Assembly: GCA_963573385.1 (NCBI GenBank) | Contig: CAUYLG010013766.1 | Location: 57,939-121,938 of the forward strand | DNA from: Cacajao melanocephalus | Taxonomy: Eukaryota > Chordata > Mammalia > Primates > Pitheciidae | Direction of reading: 5' to 3' | Length of the DNA: 64,000 nucleotides | In this document: positions 55,530-64,000 of the stretch, piece after piece | Layout of the letters: each line of letters begins with the position of its first letter | Position numbering within the stretch: the first letter of the stretch is position 1 | Notes under the pieces: model-generated | What the model saw: the letters and a program-made list of their open reading frames with translations, nothing else | Told to the model about the DNA's origin: nothing | The model's database searches: none | Translations under genes and position numbers: made by a program

Positions 55530-55535
55530 AATAAA
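55530..55535 (+). terminator. MAPK14: Polyadenylation signal
   Basis: AATAAA followed within 15 bases by 'tttgcacatgtgaccac' and then 'gtgttagg'. Plausible main or alternative mRNA end. Confidence 0.7.
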
Positions 55536-55771
55536 GGTCTTTGCACATGTGACCACATACGTGTTAGGAGACTGCATGCTCCGGAAGCCTGGACTCTACG
55601 CTGGAGATCTCGGAAGAGCTCTTCGGTTTCTGAGCATAATGCTCCCGTCTCCTGACTTCTCTGAACAGAAAACAAAAGAGAGAATGAGGGAAATTGCTAT
55701 TTTATTTGTAGTCAGGAACTTGGCTGTAATCAGTTATGCCATATAGGATATCAGACAATACCACTGGTTAA

Positions 55772-55777
55772 AATAAA
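55772..55777 (+). terminator. MAPK14: Distal polyadenylation signal
   Basis: AATAAA with a T-rich and GT-containing stretch ('attcagtgagtttcttaag') downstream; the likely end of the longest transcript. Confidence 0.75.
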
Positions 55778-56054
55778 GCCTATTTTTCAAATTCAGTGAG
55801 TTTCTTAAGTTCATTCTATTTTTCTCTTGTTTTTATTTATGCACAGTATGGCATTATATCAATATCCTTTAAACTGTGACCTGGCATACTTTTCTGACAG
55901 ATCTCAGTATTACTCCCAACATTTATCAGAAGCTTTATCAAAAGCTCCTTGTACATTTTTTGGTGAAGAGTATCTAGGTCTTTGCTGTGGACAGGTAAAG
56001 CCAAGAGCAAATGAAGGAGCTATTAAGCGCCGGGGCCTGTCTTCTCTGAAGACA

Positions 56055-56380
56055 GGGCTCAGCAGACTGTGGCCTCAGGGCCAAATCTGGCCCACCACCT
56101 GTTTGGTATAGCCTGCTAACAATGGCTTTTACATTTTTTAATGATTGGGGGGAAAAAAGAAGTAGTTTCTGTAGCATGTGAAAAGTAATGTAAAACTTAA
56201 ATTCAAGTGTCTATAAATAAAGTTTTATGAGAACAGAACCACATTCATTTGTTTATGTATTGTCTGTGGCTGCTTTTATGCTACAGTAACAGAGGTGAAG
56301 AGGTGCAGCAGAGACCAGACGCCCTCCAGAATGTCAACCATTTACCGTCTGGCCCTTTATAGAAATCCGCTGACCCTTGG
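56055..56380 (-). mobile_element. hAT-type DNA transposon, near complete (copy C)
   Basis: The ends are approximate inverted repeats: 'cagggctcagcagactgtgg' at the left, 'atccgctgacccttggccc' at the right. The middle has 'aagttttatgagaacagaac' and 'gtctgtggctgcttttatgc'. It is the most complete of three family members. Confidence 0.75.
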
Positions 56381-57739
56381 CCCAGGGCTACAGTTTTCTC
56401 ATCTATAAAGTGAAGTTCAAGTTTTTTTCCATCTTTGACATTTGAGACTGCCTATAAGCCATATATTTTTATTACAAAACTGCCAGAGAGAAGGTTGGGT
56501 TTGTATATATATGTGTACATTGTAAGCTTTCAAGCGGATGTATTTTATGACTCTGTTTTGTCTTAGCTGGCTGTGGTCCTTGAAAATACTCTTCAGAATG
56601 ACCGAGTTACATCACGGGATGAAAAAGCCACGGGGTCTCACAGCTGAGTTCTCAGGCATTCTGCTGATGTGCTTCCTTTCTTGGTGTCCTTGGAATGACA
56701 CCCAGCAGGTATCCCATGGTGGATTGTGGGGCTCAGCCTGTGAGGATATTGAGAGCATGCAGCTGGGTTTTTGCCCAGGCCCTGGCGGGCAGCTGGGAAT
56801 GAAGGCAGTGATAGAAGGCAGACCAATCATAGATGCCTTTCCAATCCCAGTGACTACGTAAGGAGGTGAGAGAAAAGGGCCCTGGTTGTTACATGAGGTC
56901 CTTTACCTCCTGTAAGAATCAGACAGTTGTAGGGAGTATTTTGCCTTCACACACCAGACGTGAGAGCAGCCTTCCTCCTAGGCTTCTGAGAAGACAGCCT
57001 GCTCAGCTCAAGGAGAGTTGACACCAGAGAAAGCTCCCCTGAAGTGAATCCACTTAAAACAGGGACAAAAATTTCATAGTATGTGGTGGACATTGGGGAA
57101 TAGGGGAAGTCTGAGTGGGACTTTAATCATGAAAATGAAACAAAATGATAAAAGCATGTTCATAATTTTTAAGATGTATTCTGATAATGTTGAAATCAAG
57201 TTGTTTTTGAAGTAAAACTGATTTTGTATCTTAATAATCTCATTTGATTTTTGCAACATAATAGGAAGTTTTGCAAAAACATTTGAGGGCTTCATCAGTT
57301 TTCAGAGGGCCTCTTGATATTTGGATACTCACATCATTCTTTTTTATAAGTATCTATCAGTGATTACCTCCTCACCTTGCCTTTTATTGTTAACTGGTCT
57401 GTCACTCACTTTTCAGGGCTTTTGCTTGAGGTTTGAGCAGTTTTCTAGCATTATTTATCAACTTCATCAAATCCACCACCATTTGCAAGATTTGTGATTA
57501 TTGCAATTAAGTTGCATTCTATTTGTGTCATTTGTCGTATGCTTACAATATAATCATAGAAACAGAAGATCAGAATACAGTAGGCAGGATAAATACTCTG
57601 GGTTCAGGTACGTAGGAAGCAAAGAGGGACTAATTTTTTATAAAGTGTCAGCTCATTAGTGAATGTTTTCACATCGGGATGACTTTTACTTCTCTCTTCA
57701 ATTTGGTAGCTGCAAGGACTTGGTTAATGAATATGCAAA

Positions 57740-57850
57740 TAATAAAGACCCCCCCCTCTTATTTATAATACAGGTATGTTTTAATGATATACATGCCCTT
57801 TGAACTTAGCATTTACACTTCTCAGAAGCCTTCAGCCTGAGCAACATTGC
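57740..57850 (+). mobile_element. Old L1 fragment (probable)
   Basis: 'atgccctttgaacttagcat' and 'ttacacttctcagaagc' echo L1M ORF2; it may continue at 58340 after Alu insertions. Confidence 0.5.
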
Positions 57851-58036
57851 TGGGGACTCTAAAAAAATTTAATTAGCCAGGTGTGGTGGCACATGCCTTG
57901 TAGTCCCAGCTGCTTGGGAGGCTTAGGTGGGAAGATCTCTTGAGCCTAGGAGTTCAAGGCTGCAGTGAGCCTTGGTGGTGCCACTGCACTCCAGCCTGGG
58001 TAACATACTGAGACCCTGTCTCAAAGAAAAAAAAAA
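57851..58036 (+). mobile_element. Alu right-part fragment, sense
   Basis: 'aattagccaggtgtggtggc' to 'ccctgtctcaaagaaaaaaa'. Confidence 0.88.
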
Positions 58037-58039
58037 AGT

Positions 58040-58339
58040 CAGCTGGGCACAGTGGCTCACACCTGTAATCCTGGTGCTTTGGGAGGCTGAGGTGGGCAGA
58101 TCACAAGGTCAGGAGTTCAAGACCAGCCTGGCCAACATGGTGAAACCCAGTCTCTACTAAAAGATAAAAAAAATTAGCCAGGCGTGGTGGTGGGTGCCTA
58201 TAATCTCAGCAACCTGGGAGGCTGAGGCAGGAGAATTGCTTGAACCCAGGAGGCAGAGGTTGTGGTAAGCCAAGATTGTGCCATTGCACTACAGCCTGGG
58301 TGACAAGAGCAAGACTCTATTTCAAAAAAAAAAAAAAAA
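58040..58339 (+). mobile_element. Alu, full length, sense
   Basis: 'agctgggcacagtggctcac' to an A15-class tail; in tandem with the previous Alu fragment. Confidence 0.92.
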
Positions 58340-58344
58340 GTCTT

Positions 58345-58620
58345 CCCAAGTGCACAAAGTGTAATGTTTTTCAGTGTCACACTCTTTGTATAGCAAAACA
58401 TTGGAAGTAATCCACATAGCTATCAATAAGGACTTTGAATATGATGGCCATCGGTGCAGTGGAATACCATACAGCTAGGCATGGATAGATGTGCAACATA
58501 CATTATGAAGGAGAAAAGGTAAGTGGCAGACTAGTATACTGGCCCCCTTTTTTGTTGATAGATAATGCATGGCTAGGAAATGAATATGTATTGAAGTGTT
58601 AACCATCTCTAGGTAGTGGG
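58345..58620 (+). mobile_element. Old L1 3' fragment
   Basis: 'gcaaaacattggaagtaatc', 'agtggaataccatacagcta' and 'taaccatctctaggtagtgg' are L1M 3' wording. Confidence 0.65.
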
Positions 58621-58977
58621 GTTGTGCCCTTTAATTTTTATGCTATTTCTGTAATGTGTACCTTTTTTTTTTTTTTTTTTACACTGAGGGTTTTTTGTTG
58701 TTTTGTGATCAGAAGAAACTTTTTCTTTTCTTTCTTTTGCTTTTTAATCATAAAGGTGTTTAAAGTCTATGTGACGTGGGGAACCAGTCTCATATTTCAG
58801 TTTTCCAGGGCTAGAGCCCAACCTTTCAAGGCAAGAGAACAGTTACTGGAAGGAAATTGCAGCCAGCTGTTAGGCCTTTGGCAAGCACAGCTGCACCAGT
58901 AATTTGTAGTGGGATTCTCCAACCAGCTGGAAGGGCTTGGTGGTTTCTTCAGTAGAGGGGTGTATAAGGATCTGAAG

Positions 58978-59205
58978 CAGGATTTTTCAGTTTTGGCACT
59001 ATTGATATCTAATACCAGATAATTATTTGTTGCAGAAACTGTCCTTCTGCAGTGTAGGGTGTTAAGCAACATCCCTGGCCTCTACCCACTAATGGCAGTA
59101 GCACACATGCTCCCTTCCCCCAGTTGGGTTAGCCAGAGATGTCTCGAGATGTTGCCAAATGGCCTCTGGGGAAGGAAATCATCCCTGGTTGAAAACCGTG
59201 AGTCT
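58978..59205 (-). mobile_element. MER5A-like hAT element, antisense
   Basis: 'tttggcactattgatatcta', 'catccctggcctctacccac', 'atgttgccaaatggcctctg' and 'ccctggttgaaaacc' follow the inverted MER5A consensus. Confidence 0.8.
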
Positions 59206-59306
59206 AACACTTCGACCCTCCTAGTCTTGCTTAACACCAAAGCCTCTTTTCTTGAAACAATAAAAGTTTACACCTACTAACCTGCTGTAACTTAAAAGTC
59301 GTAATG

Positions 59307-59993
<687 letters not shown>

Positions 59994-60805
59994 TTAGGGG
60001 AAAAGGAAGATGTTAGCTTAGAAGAAAGTATGTTTGGTACTGAATTAAGGTCATATCATTTTTTAAAAAAAAAGTAGAGGTAGATGTTGAGTAAATTAAG
60101 TTACCTTTTGTTCGGAAGCTCTTTGCCATTATCCACAGACAAAGTCTGGTAATTAAACTGGGGTATGACTACAAGATTTTCTTAGGCCAGTAATGAAATA
60201 ACAAGCTTCAATGTGCCTGGTATGTTGTGGACCCTCAAGATACTGGCTCATCTGCATCTCACTTGAGGTGACATTGGGCATCGAGGCTGTCTTCTCAGGG
60301 TGAGTTTGCAGCATTCTGCATCTGGGAACAGTGTGTGCCTCTAAAGCCAATTGGGAATAGAGCTCCCAAGGACAAATGGTCCTGAGGCCGTTTCTGGAAA
60401 ACCCATTATTGAAGCCATAGGCTGTGGTCTAAGTGCTTAGCCAGTGGGATAATGTTATATTGCAGACCTATTTGAGTAGTTTAAGGAAAGTGCTTTGTTT
60501 AGAAGTTATTATAAGTTAAATAAGGAAATAACCTCAGTTTTGCAACTAAAAATAAAAATTATGCCACCAACATTTGGGTGTCAGTTGAGGCAAAAAATGA
60601 AAAGATGTAAAACCACAGACCCAGCCTAGATTCTTGACAAAAACCAGTGGTTCTAAACTCTTATCAGATCCATTATCCTTTGCATAACTAGTATTTCATA
60701 ACATCTATTTTATAATCCTGAGGTGAAATTCATAGATAATTCACACAATTTCAAAGATCTAATATAAATGACAAAAATATGAATTCATTTCCGTTTGTAA
60801 GTGCT

Positions 60806-60960
60806 GGCTGGGCATGGTGGCTTGAACCTGTAATACCAACACTTTGGGAGGCTGAGGTGGGTAGATCACTTGAGGTCAGGAGTTCAAGACCAGCCTGGTG
60901 GTTGGTTCACCCATGGCCAACATGGTGAAACCCATCTCTACAGAAAGTTTTTGAAAAAGT
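60806..60960 (+). mobile_element. Alu left-half fragment, sense
   Basis: 'ggctgggcatggtggcttga' to 'accagcctgg', then a small insertion ('ttggttcacccatgg') and 'ccaacatggtgaaacccatc'. Confidence 0.85.
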
Positions 60961-60967
60961 TATCTGG

Positions 60968-61230
60968 GGTAGTGTGCAGTGGCTCACAACTGTAATCCCA
61001 GCACTCTGGGAGGCTGAGGCGAGCGGAACACTTGAGGTGAGGAGTTTGAGACCAGCCTGGCCAACGTGGTAAAACGCCATCTCTACTAAAAATACAAAAA
61101 TTAGTTGGCTGTGGTGATTCACGCCTGTAGTCCCAGCTACTCAGGAGGCCAAGGCAGGAGAATTGCTTGGACTCCGGAGGCGGAGGTTGCAGTCAGTTGA
61201 GATCATGCCACTGCACTCCAGCCTGGGCAA
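60968..61230 (+). mobile_element. Alu, sense, no A tail
   Basis: 'agtgtgcagtggctcacaac' to 'ccactgcactccagcctggg', then abruptly non-Alu DNA. Confidence 0.88.
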
Positions 61231-62182
61231 ATGCTCAAGTGTAACTACATAAGAGATATAATGAAGTAGTTAGATGCTTGTACCTATTCATATCATCACC
61301 TTGAATGTGACAGCTCCAAATACATACTGATACAGTTGTGTTGTCTTGGCAACTCAAATACCATGGCTGACTGCTGTCAGTCATGATTTTTCTGAAACTG
61401 GTAAGCAACTCTTGGATGTTTGTAATATGAAGCAATAATTGTTGAGAATCCCACTCTGCGCAGTGGCCCTTGCATGCTCGTATCATTAATACTCCTGATC
61501 AGTGTAATAACCAAAAATGGCCCCAGAGATGTCAGTGCACCTGCTGAGAATTGCTGACAGACCAAATGACTCTGGGAGGCCTGGAGTCCTAAGAAGTGAA
61601 ACCTCCACAGTGCACGACAGATCTGGCTCCCTGTTGTCTTCCTTCCTTCCTTCCTCTCCTTCCCCCTACTCTCCTTACCTCCCTACTAAAAAGTAGTTAT
61701 TCTAATGAACTCCTGCTGCATATTAGGTAATTTCCATTCTTGCATATTCTATACAAGTAATGCCTTTTTCTCATACAGCCACGTTACAACCAAGGTTGGA
61801 TTCAACAGACCATCCTCCTATCAATGCTGAAAGACTCCTGATTCCAAAGAGTCTTATAGCATTGGTGTTAGATATGCCTCTTTTGGTTTTTTGAAAGAAA
61901 ATTAAAAATATAAGCATAATTTCTGTAAGGACTCTGACTGCTGCTGGCCAGATTGGGGAGGAGTCCCTGGCAGCCACAGCCAGGCACTTGGTGCACACAC
62001 TGGGTCTCTCTCCCTAGTCCCAGTCCCCTTGCCCTCGCTTCTCTACTCATCTGGGATAGAAATACACCTCCACTCCTCTGAAGAGAAACTACCTTTCCCC
62101 CTTTCTTCCTAAAGGGATTAAGCCAGCACTCTCTTTGTATGTCCTAGAAGATTAACACGCTTCCCTCTGGCTCTTCTCTATA

Positions 62183-62217
62183 GCACCGCTCTAATGGGAC
62201 AAGGTCACTGTGTGCTC
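62183..62217 (+). repeat. Inverted repeat pair A, left arm
   Basis: Its reverse complement occurs at 62779-62813 with 33 of 35 identities (core CTCTAATGGGACAAGGTCAC). Confidence 0.95.
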
Positions 62218-62521
62218 TTGCTTTCTCTCCTAGTCTTTGTGCATGAGAGTCCCTCTCTCTAGAACCCTCTTCCTTCTCCTTCCTCATTCCTCTGAGCTAA
62301 TGCATTCGTTCTTCTATTCAGCCTTGACATCACTTCCTCTGCAAATTCCTGACCATCCCCAAGCCTGAATTAGGTGTGTCTTCTGTGTGCACCTGTACTC
62401 TTCTGGATTGATCAGTGGTGGCACCGATCACACTGCTTTATCATTGCTTGCTGTTTGTACCACCTGCTCAAAAAGGAAAAACATATAAAGGTTAGGAACA
62501 CAGGCTCTGGAACCTTTATGT

Positions 62522-62550
62522 GATTAAGTAATTTGCCCAAGATTGTACCA
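62522..62550 (+). repeat. Inverted repeat pair B, left arm (29 bp)
   Basis: Exact reverse complement of 62598-62626. An inner imperfect pair (ACAGTGGGG with CCCCACTGT) extends it into a hairpin of about 105 bp. Confidence 0.97.
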
Positions 62551-62597
62551 GCAGCAGACAGTGGGGCTGTTCAAATCACAACCCCACTGTTTCCTAT

Positions 62598-62626
62598 TGG
62601 TACAATCTTGGGCAAATTACTTAATC
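62598..62626 (+). repeat. Inverted repeat pair B, right arm (29 bp)
   Basis: This copy follows the MIR consensus (TTGGGCAAATTACTTAATC), so it is the probable original. Confidence 0.97.
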
Positions 62627-62778
62627 TCTTGGAGTCTATCTCATAGGGTTGTGAGGACTAAATGAGTTAAGACATGAAAAGCCCTGGGCATACAGTAAAT
62701 ACTAAATACTGGCATAAGGCTGCATGTCATTGAGGACAGAGCATACCTTGTTCACTATTGTGTCCCTGTCACCTTGGT

Positions 62779-62813
62779 GTGCACACAGTGACCTTGTCCC
62801 ATTAGAGCAGTGC
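62779..62813 (+). repeat. Inverted repeat pair A, right arm
   Basis: It interrupts the L2 3' end between 'gtgtccctgtcacc' and 'agtgcttggtacctggcaca', so this arm is the probable inserted copy. Confidence 0.95.
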
Positions 62814-63842
62814 TTGGTACCTGGCACACAGTAGGCATTGAGTCCTTATTGACCAAAAGTCAGTAAATGGGATTAAATTGGCTTTTAATCCCTTGCAAAT
62901 CACCTTATCTTTTGCTTCCTGTTTTTACAATCAATAGTCTTTAGAAGCAAAGATCATCTAAAGAAAGAAACCAAATATGTATGGATTATCTCCCTTGCCT
63001 AAGAAATGGTGCTATGTGGAATTTCCTTGTTTAAGAAGAGATACGTGTTAGAAGAATTGGCTTCTGATTCTCTTTGCTGTGTCTTGCTGTGTAATTCAAG
63101 TTGGATGCACAGCAATTTAATGAATTAGAACAAGAACCAAAAGATTATTGAAAGTGGCTGATGGTTGGCCATGATCCAGATAATTCCTACTGTTTCCCCA
63201 TCCATCTACCACTTTAAAATGAAAATATCAAGGAAAAAGAAAGGGAATTGGAAGGCATTATGGTATCTTGCACCCTCATTCAGCCATTCTACAAATATCT
63301 TTTAGGTACCGTCCATCTGTCAGGCACTGGGAATATGGGAAACAATAAAAGTCAAATTCCTGCCCCCATGGAGTTGTTCATTGAAGCAGTGACTGTACCA
63401 TCTCCCTGGCACCCCTAGAATAGAACCTCTAAGCAGCTGTTGCTGGAGGCCATTTCTGGGCCTGTGCACCTTTGATGCATCTCCCTGGCACTCAGCTGAC
63501 AGACAATAGGATTTGTCATGGTGTCCAGCGCTGCGTGTCCTCTTGGGTTACCTTGACCTGATCAGCTGTCTCCACTGTGTGTTTCCAGCGTGAGGTGTGC
63601 GGTCACCATCCACTGCCATTACACGAAGATCCATTTCCCCTGGGCCATTGCTCAAGTGTGACAGAGCCGACTGTCCTGTATGGAAACAGCCACCCACAGC
63701 TCTGCCCCGTGAGACAGGCAGTGACTATCTGATCATGGCGCTGACCCAGTGCTTGTGGTGGGGAGTGTCCCTATCTGGAGGCAGACAGCTGAGTGGCCGC
63801 TCTGCCCTCAACAAGCTCCATCCTGCTTCACTGTGAGGAAAC

Positions 63843-64000
63843 AGCCCCCACCCCAGCAGCCCCCACCCCAGCAGCCCCACCCCAGCAGCCCCCACCCCAG
63901 CAGCCCCCACCCCAGCAGCCCCACCCCAGCAGCCCCCACCCCAGCAGCCCTCTCCCCAGCAGCCCCCACCCCAGCAGCCCTCTCCCCAGCAGCCCCCACC
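63843..64000 (+). repeat. GC-rich minisatellite, 14-15-bp unit, cut by window end
   Basis: About ten copies of AGCAGCCCCCACCCC, with 14-bp variants lacking a C and variants reading CCCTCTCCCC. The minus strand is made of G4-G5 runs. The array continues past position 64000. Confidence 0.97.

Larger units (their letters stand above)
53486..55795 (+). other. MAPK14: MAPK14 3'UTR
   Basis: About 2.3 kb of non-coding, repeat-poor DNA follows the stop. It has a GU-rich segment at 53605-53655 and AATAAA motifs at 54974, 55530 and 55772. The end at about 55790-55800 is inferred from the distal signal and the GT/T-rich 'gtgagtttctt' downstream. Confidence 0.85.
62480..62710 (+). mobile_element. MIR SINE interrupted by an inverted self-copy
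   Basis: 'ggaacacaggctctggaacc' should be followed by the MIR middle. About 55 bp intervene before 'ttcaaatcacaaccccactg' and 'cttgggcaaattacttaatc' resume the consensus order. Confidence 0.7.
62220..62860 (+). mobile_element. L2 3' region with nested MIR and inverted inserts
   Basis: 'agaaccctcttccttctcct', 'ttgacatcacttcctctgca' and the closing 'ctggcacacagtaggcattg' fit L2. A MIR-like segment (about 62480-62710) splits it. The end part holds an inverted copy of 62183-62217. Confidence 0.65.

Noticed and set aside
63843..64000. CRISPR-like array or proline-rich coding repeat
   Set aside because: Units are directly adjacent without spacers and vary between 14 and 15 bp, so no frame is maintained; it is a minisatellite.

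Overview
This is human (or very close primate) genomic DNA from the 6p21 p38 MAP kinase locus. It carries exons 2 to 12 of MAPK14 (p38-alpha, CSBP) on the + strand, from the 3' part of intron 1 to about 8 kb beyond the last polyadenylation signal. The identification rests on the exons: joined in order they encode p38-alpha from Cys39 to Ser360. Every intron has GT-AG ends and the phases agree. Dense Alu content, primate L1 and MIR/L2 fossils fit a primate genome.

Layout: intron 1 (1-1551); exon 2 with the catalytic Lys53 (1552-1681); exon 3 (8674-8732); exon 4 with the gatekeeper and hinge (21914-22025); a 30-nt exon 5 (22714-22743) and 48-nt exon 6 (23077-23124), which share the HRD motif; exon 7 with DFG and the TGY activation loop (24557-24671); exon 8 (25234-25305); a 16-kb intron 8; two alternative 80-nt exons, 9a (41242-41321) and 9b (45485-45564); exon 10 (47816-47894); exon 11 (52474-52647); exon 12 with the stop codon and a 3'UTR of about 2.3 kb (53418 to about 55795). 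The rest, to 64000, is intergenic repeat-rich DNA ending in a G/C-rich minisatellite cut by the window edge. Exon 1, the promoter and the neighbouring genes are outside.

The most interesting gene-level structure is around exon 9. The donor of exon 8 is a perfect minor-spliceosome (U12) site. Both exon 9 acceptors lack a polypyrimidine tract and have U12-like branch sites 13-14 nt from the AG, while both exon 9 donors are ordinary U2 sites. Exon 9a therefore cannot readily splice to 9b, and joining both would also shift the frame. The sequence also accounts for two other known isoforms: skipping exon 10 gives exactly 53 new residues (Exip), and reading into intron 10 gives the Mxi2-type tail, with an unexplained frame discrepancy.

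Inserted material includes a NUDT5 processed pseudogene (minus strand, intron 8) with a perfect 15-bp target-site duplication. A primate L1 with a deleted ORF2 centre has an 11-bp duplication. A MaLR LTR sits inside an older L1, a Tigger-like DNA transposon holds an Alu, and about 30 other Alu copies or fragments are present. In the intergenic end two short inverted copies interrupt old MIR/L2 sequence and look like template-switch mutations. I see no new gene system; the findings are splicing architecture and genome-evolution observations.
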